A stretch of DNA of 64,000 nucleotides from Spirochaetaceae bacterium UBA5556 (GTDB lineage: Bacteria; Spirochaetota; Spirochaetia; Treponematales; Rectinemataceae). Positions 34,877-43,524 of this stretch are shown here, one piece after another. Positions within the stretch are counted from its first letter, which is position 1. Each line of letters starts with the position of its first letter. The stretch lies in NCBI GenBank assembly GCA_002425765.1, contig DIMW01000012.1, positions 1 through 64,000 on the forward strand. Direction: 5' to 3'. The translations under genes were made by a program, and so were the position numbers. Below the pieces are notes generated by a model that worked only from the letters and a program-made list of their open reading frames with translations, was not told where the DNA came from and searched no databases.

Positions 34877-36334
34877 AAACATAAGCATGTATGCCTTTTA
34901 ATATTAGTTCTTTTTGTAAGCACATCCATGATGACCCCGGTTTTTGCCGAGCCGGAAATGAAGACGCTTGCGAACGGACTGACGGTATTGCTCAATTCCA
35001 TTGAAGGCGAAGAGAATGTTGCCGTTGTCCTTGCCTACCGTGCAGGTGCCGACGCTCAAACGGCACCGATAGCGGGCTTATTCAAATTTCTAGAGTATGC
35101 ATTGTTCAATGGCCCCGCCACGAAACCGGGCATTTCCGAACCTGCCTTGGCCATCGATGTGCTCGAGCCGAGCGGCATTGAGGGTGGCGCAAGTATCGAC
35201 CGCTTTGAGTTTGGTTTTTCTATAAAAAGAGAAAATATCGTGCCCGCCCTCGACACCCTGCTCTATCTGTTCTCCCAGGAACGCAGAGAATTCATTTTCG
35301 CACAGGCGGACGGCATTGAGTATGCCCGACAGGCCGCCAGGGCGCTTATTCAGAATGAACTCTCAGATAGCGATATACTGAGCAATATGGCGATTATAAA
35401 AAAATTATTCCCAAAAGAACCTTATCGGCTCGATACGCTTGGCGCCGATTATGTCGTGGAAAAAGCGGATGCCGCCAAATTGAAGAATCTGGCTTCATCC
35501 TGGCTCGTTCCAAACAACGCGTGCATCGCAATAACGGGTGGATTCGATAAAGACCAGATATTCGACCTTGTCGATCGGCGGTTCGGACAGCTTCCCAAAG
35601 CACAAAATCCCTGGCCGGCAAGCCTGGCGACATTTCCGAAGCCCGGTGTTGTCCGCCCCGTTTTCCTTGTATTCCCCGACGCCGGCATTCCTACAGGCAA
35701 GATGCAGGTCGAAGTTCGGTATCGAGGTCCTGATCCAAAGGACACACGCTCATATACTTCCGCGCTCATGCTTCAGGAACTTGCCAATACACCCTCATCC
35801 CGATTCCAGACGGCCGTACGCAAGGGAATGCCGAAGGACACGGCCCCCGAAGACCTTCGCATTGTCTATACGCCAGCGCGGAACTCTTCCTGGCTCGCCA
35901 TCGAGTCGATGCTTTCCGTCCCGACAGGGAAAAAGCCCGCCGATCTCGCCTTCTCCTTCAAAGAACTGGTCCGCAGCACCGAACTCTATCTGATAAAGGC
36001 CAACGTCTCATATTTCTCGGCGGCCGAATACCAGAAGGCCCGCGAATCTCTTCTTGAAAAGAAAATGGCTTCTCAGGGGGACCCCCTTCAATCTGCTGTT
36101 CATATGGTGACGCTCTGGAGCTGGGGTATACCCTCCTTCCTGTTCCAGGAGAGCGACGCCATCATGAAGGCCGGGCAAAAAGATGTCTCGCAGTTTGTCG
36201 ATACCTATGTTCAGAAAAATCTCGAGGTGGTCATGGTGCGCATCGCCCCGAACCTCTACGAGGCGAACCAGAAAAACTTTTCCAGCTATGGCTTCGAAAT
36301 GGTGAGCGATCAGAATGCCCTCTGGTGGCGCTGA
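34874..36334 (+). CDS. Secreted M16 (insulinase-like) family protein with degenerate zinc site
   Basis: The protein (486 aa from the GTG) has a signal peptide ending VFA-E near residue 25 and two M16 domains (about 28-230 and 245-480). The catalytic HxxEH motif of M16 peptidases is replaced by KFLEY (Lys71, Glu74, Tyr75). The zinc ligands are thus lost, so it is probably not a peptidase. It may be a chaperone, inhibitor or non-catalytic partner in the periplasm. A frame running further upstream overlaps the XRE gene and lacks a signal peptide. The GTG coincides with a strong promoter's expected start. Confidence 0.82.
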   Translation: MKHKHVCLLILVLFVSTSMMTPVFAEPEMKTLANGLTVLLNSIEGEENVAVVLAYRAGADAQTAPIAGLFKFLEYALFNGPATKPGISEPALAIDVLEPSGIEGGASIDRFEFGFSIKRENIVPALDTLLYLFSQERREFIFAQADGIEYARQAARALIQNELSDSDILSNMAIIKKLFPKEPYRLDTLGADYVVEKADAAKLKNLASSWLVPNNACIAITGGFDKDQIFDLVDRRFGQLPKAQNPWPASLATFPKPGVVRPVFLVFPDAGIPTGKMQVEVRYRGPDPKDTRSYTSALMLQELANTPSSRFQTAVRKGMPKDTAPEDLRIVYTPARNSSWLAIESMLSVPTGKKPADLAFSFKELVRSTELYLIKANVSYFSAAEYQKARESLLEKKMASQGDPLQSAVHMVTLWSWGIPSFLFQESDAIMKAGQKDVSQFVDTYVQKNLEVVMVRIAPNLYEANQKNFSSYGFEMVSDQNALWWR

Positions 36335-36389
36335 CTCCGCAGGCACAGAGGCACCCCTCTCCCCTTGCTGGTTGACTGGACGGCGCGCG

Positions 36390-38627
36390 TTACAGCGTCT
36401 CTTCCTCAATCGACAGAATGCTGGGAAGCGTGCGGAGTGCTTTCGCTACGCGCCTTACATCTTCGCGCGAATCCACTTCAAGAATAAAAAATCCGGAGAG
36501 TGTACCGTCGCCGCGTTCGCCCAGTTTGCCTTCTTTGAGCCGGCCTGAGCATTTGCGCACCGTCGATTCGATCTCGGAAAAAATATCGAAGGATTTCTTT
36601 GTGGTGACACGGTAGCGCGCCGTGGTGTTTATCGCCTCGTCCTCCCATTTGACATCGATGCGCCGCTCCTCAAAATCAGCGATCGACAAGAGTGAGCGGC
36701 AGTCTTCGCGGTGAACGATGATACCCCGCCCGCGGGACACATACCCGACAATGCGGTCGCCGGTCACCGGTTTGCAGCATCCCGCGATGCGGATCATCAT
36801 ATTGCGCATTCCCCCGACCGAAACCCCGGCCTTTTCACTGCGGAGCACAAGGCCCGGCTTCAGGCTATGAAACTCGACGACCGAGGGGAATGCTTCGTCT
36901 TTCGCGTGCTGGGCTTCGGCCTGCGCGCGATCCTGCGCATGGGGGCGGGACTGCGCCGACTCCGGTGGAGTTTTTTCACTCTTTTTGGCGGCCACGATAT
37001 GCTTGTCTATCGCGACGGCCTGTCCCGTCTGTACGAGAAGCTGACGTATCTTCGAGCGGGCCTTGCTGGTATGGGCAATCCTGAGCCAGTTCAAGTTTGG
37101 CTTGGCGTTAGGGGAGGTTATGATATCGACTATCTGCGTGTTCTGAAGCTCGGAATCGAGGGAGGCTATCGCGCCGTTTACCTTCGCGCCGAAACAGTGG
37201 GCACCGACGTCCGAGTGAATGGCGAACGCGAAATCGATTGGCGTGGCGCCGGCGGGCAGTTCGATGACGTCGCCCTTCGGCGTGAATACGAAGATGGAGT
37301 CGCGCAGAAGCTCACGCTTGATCTCTTCGAGGTAACTGTCGCCTTCGGCGATGAACTGGTTCCACTGTTTGAGCTTGTTGACGATGGGGAGGTCCTCGAA
37401 CCGCGGCAATTCGGACGTCGTACCCTTTTTATAGAGCCAATGTGAGGCAATACCATATTCGGCGACGAGGTGCATCTCGCGCGTACGGATCTGTATTTCC
37501 AGAAGCTGGCCGCCATACGCGAGCACGGTAGTGTGGAGGCTCTGGTAGCCGTTCGACTTGGGCATCGCGATATAATCCTTGAACCGACCGTCAATGGGTT
37601 TCCAGAGGCGGTGCACGAGGCCCAAAAGCGCGTAGCATTCATTGACGCTCTTGCAGATGATGCGTATACCCAAGAGGTCGTACAGCTCCTCGGGGCTTTT
37701 CCCCCGCTTCCGCATCTTCTGGTATATCGAATAAAAATGCTTGGCGCGCGCGCTCACTTCGACTTCAATCTCTTCTTTCGCCGCCGCGGAGAGGATCCTC
37801 TCCGTCACTTTTTTGAGAAATTCCTGGCGCGCGTCCCTGCGCACATTCACTATATCTTTTATCTGGTCAAACACTTCGCGGTTGAGCGACTTGAGCGACA
37901 AATCCTCCAGCTCATCTTTGAGCCATGAAATACCGAGCCTGTCGGCGAGCGGCGCGTAAATATCGATGCATTCAGTCGCGATCTCCTTCTGGCGATCCTC
38001 GGGCAGATACTTCAGCGTGCGCATGCTGTCGAGCTTGTCGGCGAGCTTGACAAGAATAACCCGGATGTCGCTCGTGAGCGCGAAGAGCATTTTCCGCATG
38101 GTTTCGGCGGCGTGCACCGATTTGTTCTTCGCCCGGACGGAAGAGAGCCTGTTGACGCCGGCCACGATCATCGCCGCTTCCTTGCCATACAACTCCTCAA
38201 TGCGCGGGTCCGGGGCCGCGAGCAGAGAATTCAGGGTGCCGGCATCTTTTTCCTTCCGCGCGCGGTCGGATTTACCCTGAGGCTGTATCGCTTTAGTCGC
38301 GCTCTGCGCCGCGCTCCCCTGGATTGCTCCGCCGCCCGGCTTATTTGAAACTATCGGTGCGGCAATCGGTGTCGATGAAAAACCGGATGTGCGGTCAGCT
38401 ATCGTATCGTGGAGAAGACCCGCCAGAATCGATTCCAAATCCATGCCAAGCTCAAGCAGGATATCAGCGACGCGCACATCATGGTAGAAAGCGGGTTCTC
38501 CTGAAGCGCGCTTTCTATCGCCATGGGCATTCTGAGTATAGTCCGCAGCGCTCGACAGAAGATTCTTCTCCTCGGCACTGAAACGCTGCCCTGCCTTTGA
38601 AAGAAAATTCTGTAGTATTTCATCCAT
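36390..38627 (-). CDS. rel: Long RelA/SpoT homologue, (p)ppGpp synthetase with altered hydrolase domain
   Basis: The 745-residue protein has an HD domain (about 1-230), a synthetase domain (RFKDYIAMPKSNGYQSLHT near 375), a TGS domain (FVFTPKGDVIELPAGATPIDFAF near 470) and a C-terminal zinc-finger/ACT region (AGCCKPVTGDRIVG). Synthetase motifs are intact. In the hydrolase, His49, His73-Asp74 and Asp197 remain, but HDxxED reads HDTIAD (Glu replaced by Ala77), Asn of the late motif is Ser201, and about 50 Ala/Ser/Pro-rich residues are inserted after residue 80. Hydrolysis is probably weak or absent. The ATG overlaps the prmC stop; it is third in prfA-prmC-rel. Confidence 0.92.
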   Translation of the reverse strand: MDEILQNFLSKAGQRFSAEEKNLLSSAADYTQNAHGDRKRASGEPAFYHDVRVADILLELGMDLESILAGLLHDTIADRTSGFSSTPIAAPIVSNKPGGGAIQGSAAQSATKAIQPQGKSDRARKEKDAGTLNSLLAAPDPRIEELYGKEAAMIVAGVNRLSSVRAKNKSVHAAETMRKMLFALTSDIRVILVKLADKLDSMRTLKYLPEDRQKEIATECIDIYAPLADRLGISWLKDELEDLSLKSLNREVFDQIKDIVNVRRDARQEFLKKVTERILSAAAKEEIEVEVSARAKHFYSIYQKMRKRGKSPEELYDLLGIRIICKSVNECYALLGLVHRLWKPIDGRFKDYIAMPKSNGYQSLHTTVLAYGGQLLEIQIRTREMHLVAEYGIASHWLYKKGTTSELPRFEDLPIVNKLKQWNQFIAEGDSYLEEIKRELLRDSIFVFTPKGDVIELPAGATPIDFAFAIHSDVGAHCFGAKVNGAIASLDSELQNTQIVDIITSPNAKPNLNWLRIAHTSKARSKIRQLLVQTGQAVAIDKHIVAAKKSEKTPPESAQSRPHAQDRAQAEAQHAKDEAFPSVVEFHSLKPGLVLRSEKAGVSVGGMRNMMIRIAGCCKPVTGDRIVGYVSRGRGIIVHREDCRSLLSIADFEERRIDVKWEDEAINTTARYRVTTKKSFDIFSEIESTVRKCSGRLKEGKLGERGDGTLSGFFILEVDSREDVRRVAKALRTLPSILSIEEETL

Positions 38628-39480
38628 GATGAGCACCTGCCACCCTTGTTCTTCCCGCAAGATCCTTCCATGTTCTAATGTCGCAGAATCCTTCCTTTTC
38701 GAATAGAGCCAGCGCTTCGGGAATCTGCGGTGAATCCATTTCCAATAATAATACACCGTTTGAGGATAAAAATTCACTCCCTCCCATGATTATCGCCCGG
38801 ACGAATTGCATGCCGTCGATGCCCCCGTCGAGGGCGAGAATCGGGTCCTTCCAGCCGCCGGCGATGAGCCGTTCGGCCTGTGCATGACAGACATAGGGTG
38901 GATTCGCCACAAGAAGGTCAAATGTCCCTTCAATCTTGGAAAAGAGGTCGGATTCCACAAAATCGATCGAGTGCGGCGGCAGAAGGCGCCGGGCATTTTT
39001 CTCTGCAATCTCCAGGGCGACAGGCGAGACATCGGAGGCCGTCACTCGCCAATGCGGTCTTTCGGCGGCGATGCTGACGGCCACCGCGCCACTCCCCGTG
39101 CATATGTCGAGCACGGAAAGAGGTCTCCTCTCGCCGCCGGGTCCAATCGCCGCCTGATGCGCATCGCCCGATTCAAGCGCGGCTTCCACGAGCACTTCCG
39201 TGTCCTGGCGCGGCGAAAGCACGCTGTCGTCTACAAGAAACTCGCGCCCGAAAAACTCGCGGAACCCCCGGATGTGCGCGACGCTTTCGCCGCGCCGCCG
39301 CCGAGCGGCCATTCCGTGAAAAGACGACGGCACATTCTCCGCGCGATCCGAGAGCATCGCCAATATTTTCTCCTTGGGCAGGTCCATGCTGAAGGCCAAG
39401 AGCAGCACGGCGTCGAGGAAGGGGGTTTCGCTTGAAGGGAAAGAGCGTGCTGCTTCGAGAAGCAGGTCTCTGTAGGTCAT
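38620..39480 (-). CDS. prmC: Release factor glutamine N5-methyltransferase
   Basis: PrmC methylates the GGQ glutamine of release factors. The 286 residues include the SAM-binding loop VLDICTGSGAVAVSIA and the substrate-binding motif ANPPYVC. The helical N-terminal domain is present. It overlaps prfA by four bases upstream and rel by eight bases downstream, the usual partnership with its substrate gene prfA. Confidence 0.95.
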   Translation of the reverse strand: MTYRDLLLEAARSFPSSETPFLDAVLLLAFSMDLPKEKILAMLSDRAENVPSSFHGMAARRRRGESVAHIRGFREFFGREFLVDDSVLSPRQDTEVLVEAALESGDAHQAAIGPGGERRPLSVLDICTGSGAVAVSIAAERPHWRVTASDVSPVALEIAEKNARRLLPPHSIDFVESDLFSKIEGTFDLLVANPPYVCHAQAERLIAGGWKDPILALDGGIDGMQFVRAIIMGGSEFLSSNGVLLLEMDSPQIPEALALFEKEGFCDIRTWKDLAGRTRVAGAHHG

Positions 39481-40556
39481 GCCATTTCGCGCCCGTCGGA
39501 TTCAAGGAGCTGCTGTCTGCCCCAGGCGACCAGCGCATCGAGCAATTCGTCGAGCTCGCCTTCCATGATGAGGTCGAGCTTGTAGAGCGCCAGGTCGATC
39601 CTGTGATCCGTGAGGCGATTCTGGGGGAAATTGTAGGTCCGTATACGCTCGGAGCGGTCGCCGGTCCCCACCTGGCTGCGCCGCTCGGCGGAGCGTTCGG
39701 CCTGGCGTTTCTCGTCCTCGATCTCGAAGAGCCGCGCCCGGAGAATGCGCATGGCCTTGGCCTTGTTTTTGATCTGGCTCTTCTCGTCCTGGCAGTGCAC
39801 CACGATGCCGGTGGGGAGGTGCGTAATGCGCACCGCGGAATCCGTCGTGTTGACGCTCTGCCCTCCCGGCCCGGAAGAGCGCATGACATCGATGCGCAGG
39901 TCCTCCGGCTTTATCTCGATCTCGGTCTCTTCCATTTCAGGGAGCACGGCGACCGTGACGGCACTCGTATGGATCCTACCTGAATTCTCGGTAGCCGGCA
40001 CGCGCTGCACCCGATGGACTCCTGACTCATAGCGGAGCCTCTCATAGGCGGCATCACCCGAAATCGAAAAGATGATCTCTTTTATGCCGCCGAGCTCGGT
40101 TTCGTTCATGTTCATCATTTCGAGCGTCCAACCGCGACCATCCGCGTACCGGCTGTACATTCGATAGAGATCGGCGGCGAACAATGCCGCTTCTTCGCCA
40201 CCCGTGCCCGCGCGGATCTCCATGATGACCGCCTTGTCGGCGAGCGGATCGCGCGGCATAAGAAGCGATGTCAGCCTCTCTTCGAGCGCGAAGGAACGGC
40301 CGCGAAGCTGGTGGAGTTCCTGCTCGGCAAGTTCCTTCAATTCACCGGGCTGCTCGTCTTCCACGAGCGCCTCGGTCTCGTGAATCGAAGAGGCGACTCT
40401 CTGTGTCTCGTCGAATATCTCGACGATTTCGGAGAGGTGCGCGCGCTCTTTCATCAGACTGCGGTACTTCTGCTGGTCGCGAAGGATATCCGCTCTCGAA
40501 ATGAGTCCATCTATCTCGGCGATGCGGTTCCGCATCTGTTGTATTCGTTCCTTCAC
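39477..40556 (-). CDS. prfA: Peptide chain release factor 1
   Basis: RF1 ends translation at UAA and UAG codons. The 359-residue protein carries the GGQ motif in SSGPGGQSVNTTDS and the codon-recognition region before it. The GTG start (VKERIQQMRN) fits RF1 length; the upstream in-frame residues have no conservation. No Shine-Dalgarno site is present, but a promoter lies exactly six bases upstream. It heads the prfA-prmC-rel operon, divergent from serS. Confidence 0.95.
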   Translation of the reverse strand: MKERIQQMRNRIAEIDGLISRADILRDQQKYRSLMKERAHLSEIVEIFDETQRVASSIHETEALVEDEQPGELKELAEQELHQLRGRSFALEERLTSLLMPRDPLADKAVIMEIRAGTGGEEAALFAADLYRMYSRYADGRGWTLEMMNMNETELGGIKEIIFSISGDAAYERLRYESGVHRVQRVPATENSGRIHTSAVTVAVLPEMEETEIEIKPEDLRIDVMRSSGPGGQSVNTTDSAVRITHLPTGIVVHCQDEKSQIKNKAKAMRILRARLFEIEDEKRQAERSAERRSQVGTGDRSERIRTYNFPQNRLTDHRIDLALYKLDLIMEGELDELLDALVAWGRQQLLESDGREMA

Positions 40557-40562
40557 GAATGA

Positions 40563-40592
40563 ATGGTAGCCTGTTTGAGGCCTGTGGTTCAA
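40563..40592 (-). promoter_or_regulatory. Promoter giving a leaderless prfA transcript
   Basis: On the minus strand TTGAAC (40587-40592) and TACCAT (40563-40568) are 18 bases apart. Six bases separate the -10 box from the GTG start at 40556, so +1 should be the start codon. It lies back to back with the serS promoter. Confidence 0.6.
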
Positions 40593-40614
40593 CTCCCGCT
40601 CGCACGGGGACGCC

Positions 40615-40643
40615 TTGCGCGAGTATCCGCGTGCAGATACTAT
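40615..40643 (+). promoter_or_regulatory. Promoter giving a leaderless serS transcript
   Basis: TTGCGC (40615-40620) and TACTAT (40638-40643) are 17 bases apart. Six bases then lead to the ATG at 40650. No ribosome binding site precedes the gene. Confidence 0.65.
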
Positions 40644-40649
40644 CTAGCC

Positions 40650-41933
40650 ATGCTCGACATACGTTTTATCAAAGAGAATCTGGATGCGGTTCGGCAGAAC
40701 ATCCGCGATCGCTATATGAACGCGGATGCCGACTTGGTGGTTTCACTCTACGACAGGCGCAACAGCACGCTCCGCGAACTCGAGGATGCCAGGCGCCGCC
40801 GGAACGAGAACGCGCAGGCGATGAAGTCACCTATGTCCGCGGAAGACCGCGCGATCCGCATCGAAGAGGGCAAACGGCTCAAGGAGACAATCGCCCGCCT
40901 CGAATCCGAACTTCAGGAAGTCGAAGGCTCATTCGCCGCAGAAATGGCCAAAATTCCGAACATGGCACACCCTATGGCGCCTCGCGGAAAAGAGGACAAG
41001 GACAACCTCGAGGTTAAACGCGTCGGGGCCCCGCCAAGCTTCAGTTTCTCGCCGAAAGACCACGTCGAGCTCGGCCAGAGTCTCAATATCATTGATTTCG
41101 ACACGGCGACAAAGGTGTCGGGCACGAAGTTCTATTACCTCAAGAACGAAGGGGTCATCCTTGAGCTCGCGCTCGTGCGCTACGCGTTGGATATTCTCGC
41201 GAAACGCGGCTTTACGCTGATGGCCACGCCGGACATCGCGAAGACCGAAATTCTGGAGGGCATCGGCTTCAACCCACGCGGGACGGAGTCGAACGTGTAC
41301 ACTCTTGAGGGAGAAGAGACCTGTCTCATCGGCACCGCGGAGATCACGCTCGGCGGATACCACAGCGGCGCGGTCCTCGACAAGGGACAGATGCCCATCC
41401 GTCTTGCGGGTCTTTCCCACTGCTTCAGGCGCGAGGCCGGAGCGGCTGGCCAGTTCTCAAAGGGCCTCTACCGCGTGCACCAGTTCACAAAAGTCGAGAT
41501 GTTCGTGTACTGCCTGCCCGAAGATTCCGGCAGAATCCACGAGGAGCTGCGGTCTATCGAGGAAGAAATATTCTCCAGCCTCGATATTCCCTTCAGGGTC
41601 GTCGACACCTGCACGGGGGACCTCGGCGCTCCGGCCTACCGCAAGTGGGACTTGGAAGCCTGGATGCCCGGCCGGAATAACGGCGAGTGGGGAGAAATAA
41701 CCTCGACATCAAATTGTACTGATTATCAGGCCCGGAGGCTCAATGTCCGCTACAGGGACGAAGAGGGGAAAAACCACTTTGTGCACATGCTGAACGGCAC
41801 CGCCATCGCGTGCTCCCGCGCGATTATTTCAATTCTCGAGAATTTTCAGCAGGTCGACGGTTCGGTGCGGATCCCCAAGGCGCTCGTGCCATACTGTGGC
41901 TTTGAAGTCATACGGCCGCGCGACAAGGTCTAA
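40650..41933 (+). CDS. serS: Serine--tRNA ligase
   Basis: SerRS charges tRNA-Ser and tRNA-Sec. The 427-residue class II enzyme begins with MLDIRFIKEN. A long antiparallel coiled coil at about 30-100 binds tRNA, and the class II motifs follow: motif 2 with GLSHCFRREAG and motif 3 with GTAIACSRAIISILEN. Length and domain order are standard. The in-frame extension upstream of this ATG is not conserved. Confidence 0.97.
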   Translation: MLDIRFIKENLDAVRQNIRDRYMNADADLVVSLYDRRNSTLRELEDARRRRNENAQAMKSPMSAEDRAIRIEEGKRLKETIARLESELQEVEGSFAAEMAKIPNMAHPMAPRGKEDKDNLEVKRVGAPPSFSFSPKDHVELGQSLNIIDFDTATKVSGTKFYYLKNEGVILELALVRYALDILAKRGFTLMATPDIAKTEILEGIGFNPRGTESNVYTLEGEETCLIGTAEITLGGYHSGAVLDKGQMPIRLAGLSHCFRREAGAAGQFSKGLYRVHQFTKVEMFVYCLPEDSGRIHEELRSIEEEIFSSLDIPFRVVDTCTGDLGAPAYRKWDLEAWMPGRNNGEWGEITSTSNCTDYQARRLNVRYRDEEGKNHFVHMLNGTAIACSRAIISILENFQQVDGSVRIPKALVPYCGFEVIRPRDKV

Positions 41934-41961
41934 AAACAGTTCGGTACAGCGGGCAGGGGGT

Positions 41962-42411
41962 TCAAGGGAGATTGGGCGAGGAGATCATCGGTTTACGCCA
42001 GGACTGTATTGTTCCAGCCGCCTCCCAGCGGATTTTCCGCCGTACCTCCAGCTTTCCCCCGGCGGATTGAGCACACACGCCAAAGAAACCGCTTCCTAGG
42101 TACATAAGCTTTTCGTCCTGCGTGAGCTTTTCTTCTTTCGACAATATTTCCAAGGCGCAATCGAAATGAATCGGCTCTCCATCTTCTCTCGACGCAATCG
42201 CTCCCGCCAGATCGAAAATTGGCTTGCCGCAGGCAGCGCAGATTTTAAGTTCCTGGGGCGGACGTTCGGCCCTGGGTTTCTGAGACTGCGCGTTGGTCTC
42301 CCGCTGCATGGCCGGCCGGGCCGGCTTGCGTTTATGAAAATTGCGATTACGAAATTTCCCGTTTCCCTGTTTCGATGGGTGATTACTGTTGTTCGGTTCG
42401 TTGTTCATCAT
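41962..42411 (-). CDS. Small protein with basic tail and putative zinc site
   Basis: The 149-residue protein has a low-complexity basic N-terminus (about 1-50, rich in Asn, Lys, Arg and Pro). A short module follows with CAACGKPIFD and later HFDCAL, which could bind one zinc through three Cys and a His. The basic region could bind RNA. Its function is not recognised. AAGG lies upstream of the double ATG, and the start overlaps the preceding small gene (ATGA). It is the last gene in the yraN operon. Confidence 0.65.
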   Translation of the reverse strand: MMNNEPNNSNHPSKQGNGKFRNRNFHKRKPARPAMQRETNAQSQKPRAERPPQELKICAACGKPIFDLAGAIASREDGEPIHFDCALEILSKEEKLTQDEKLMYLGSGFFGVCAQSAGGKLEVRRKIRWEAAGTIQSWRKPMISSPNLP

Positions 42412-42626
42412 GATCTGCCTTTTACTGTATTTGACAGCATTTCGGCAATCGATGCAATCGCCTTGTCCAGGTAGTGAACATCGATAAGTTTATGTTTGAG
42501 CTCATAGAGTCGTTTCCAGCTCGTGGCTTTCATCTCTTCGGTGATATCATAATCCGAAAGAAGGAAATCATCGGGAGTCGAGCCGGCCCAGCCGGGCATG
42601 TCTCGCGAGACCTTACTCTGTTTCAT
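42408..42626 (-). CDS. Hypothetical 72-residue protein
   Basis: The short protein starts MKQSKVSRDMPGW and is largely helical and charged, with no motif recognised. The start overlaps the yraN stop by 14 bases and its stop overlaps the next gene by four, which supports it as real and co-translated. Confidence 0.6.
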   Translation of the reverse strand: MKQSKVSRDMPGWAGSTPDDFLLSDYDITEEMKATSWKRLYELKHKLIDVHYLDKAIASIAEMLSNTVKGRS

Positions 42627-43005
42627 CGTGTTCCGCAAACGCGCCTTCCATATGCCTTGCGCAGGCATTCCTTTGTACTAACATCACATCGTATCGAATA
42701 CGATACTGATTATATTTTCGATTCATAGCGAGGAATAGTTTAGAAGTTTCGATGATGGACCTGCGTTTTTTTGCACCGATGACGTGCTGAAGGTCCTCCC
42801 GGGTATACCGATTCGCAGTCTTGACTTCGATAAAGGCTAAAATTCCGCCTCGCAGAGCAATAATATCGATTTCACCGCGCCTTGCACGAAAGTTGTGGGA
42901 CAGAATGATCCACCCGGCTTCGACAAGATACTGTCGGGCTCTCTCTTCACCTTCTCTGCCACGCTGGACGGTACATTTTTCTGATGTTCCACGGACTATA
43001 TGCAT
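42613..43005 (-). CDS. yraN: YraN/UPF0102 family endonuclease-like protein
   Basis: The protein (130 aa from the ATG) has the YraN core: GREGEERARQYLVEAGW, NFRARRGEIDIIA and FIEVKTANRY. This is the restriction-endonuclease-like fold with the Asp and Glu-x-Lys active-site residues. The family is linked to RNA or DNA processing. The start is uncertain: the ATG has AGGAG about 13 bases upstream, while an in-frame TTG lies 54 bases earlier. The gene follows the rplS terminator by about 70 bases; no convincing promoter was seen in between. Confidence 0.82.
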   Translation of the reverse strand: MHIVRGTSEKCTVQRGREGEERARQYLVEAGWIILSHNFRARRGEIDIIALRGGILAFIEVKTANRYTREDLQHVIGAKKRRSIIETSKLFLAMNRKYNQYRIRYDVMLVQRNACARHMEGAFAEHDETE

Positions 43006-43076
43006 TCTTGCTTTGGCGCTCCTCTCATAGAGCGCGGGAGAAGTGGGCTCCTGCTTCAAAGATTTTCACCATGCGT

Positions 43077-43110
43077 AAAAAAGCTGCCCTCACTGACGTT
43101 CGGGCAGCTT
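43077..43110 (-). terminator. Intrinsic terminator of the rpsP-rplS operon
   Basis: A 9-bp perfect stem AAGCTGCCC/GGGCAGCTT (43081-43089 and 43102-43110) with a 12-nt loop is followed on the minus strand by TTTT. The T-run is short, so some read-through into yraN is possible. Confidence 0.8.
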
Positions 43111-43152
43111 GTATACACTGGTACATCGACGACAGGGACGCCGCAAATTCTC

Positions 43153-43524
43153 CTATGCTCCCTGCTGATCGCTCTTGCGGCCTCCGACCAAGGTCTTGAC
43201 CTTTGCCTTCTTGCCGATCTTGGCGCGGATATAGTAGAGCTTGGCGCGGCGGACCTTGCCCGCCTTTACGATCTCGACATTCTCGACGCGGGGAGAATTG
43301 TAGGGGAAGACGCGTTCGACGCCCACGCCATAGGAATTTTTCCTCACGGTGAACGTCTTGCTCGATCCTGCATTCTTTTTCGCGATCACAAGTCCTTCAT
43401 ATGCCTGAATTCGCTCTGTTCTGCCTTCGACAATCTTGAAACTGACACGGACGGTATCTCCAACCCTGAACGCGGGCAGGTCAGTTCTCGCCTGTTCCGC
43501 CTGAATCTGCTGTACGAGGTTCAT
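43153..43524 (-). CDS. rplS: 50S ribosomal protein L19
   Basis: The 123-residue protein has the L19 hallmarks FRVGDTVRVSFKIVEG, ERIQAYEGLVIAKKN and the C-terminal RRAKLYYIRAKIGKKAKVK. It sits at the subunit interface of the ribosome. Its start lies 44 bases inside the trmD gene, so the two are tightly linked. It is the last gene of the operon. Confidence 0.97.
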   Translation of the reverse strand: MNLVQQIQAEQARTDLPAFRVGDTVRVSFKIVEGRTERIQAYEGLVIAKKNAGSSKTFTVRKNSYGVGVERVFPYNSPRVENVEIVKAGKVRRAKLYYIRAKIGKKAKVKTLVGGRKSDQQGA

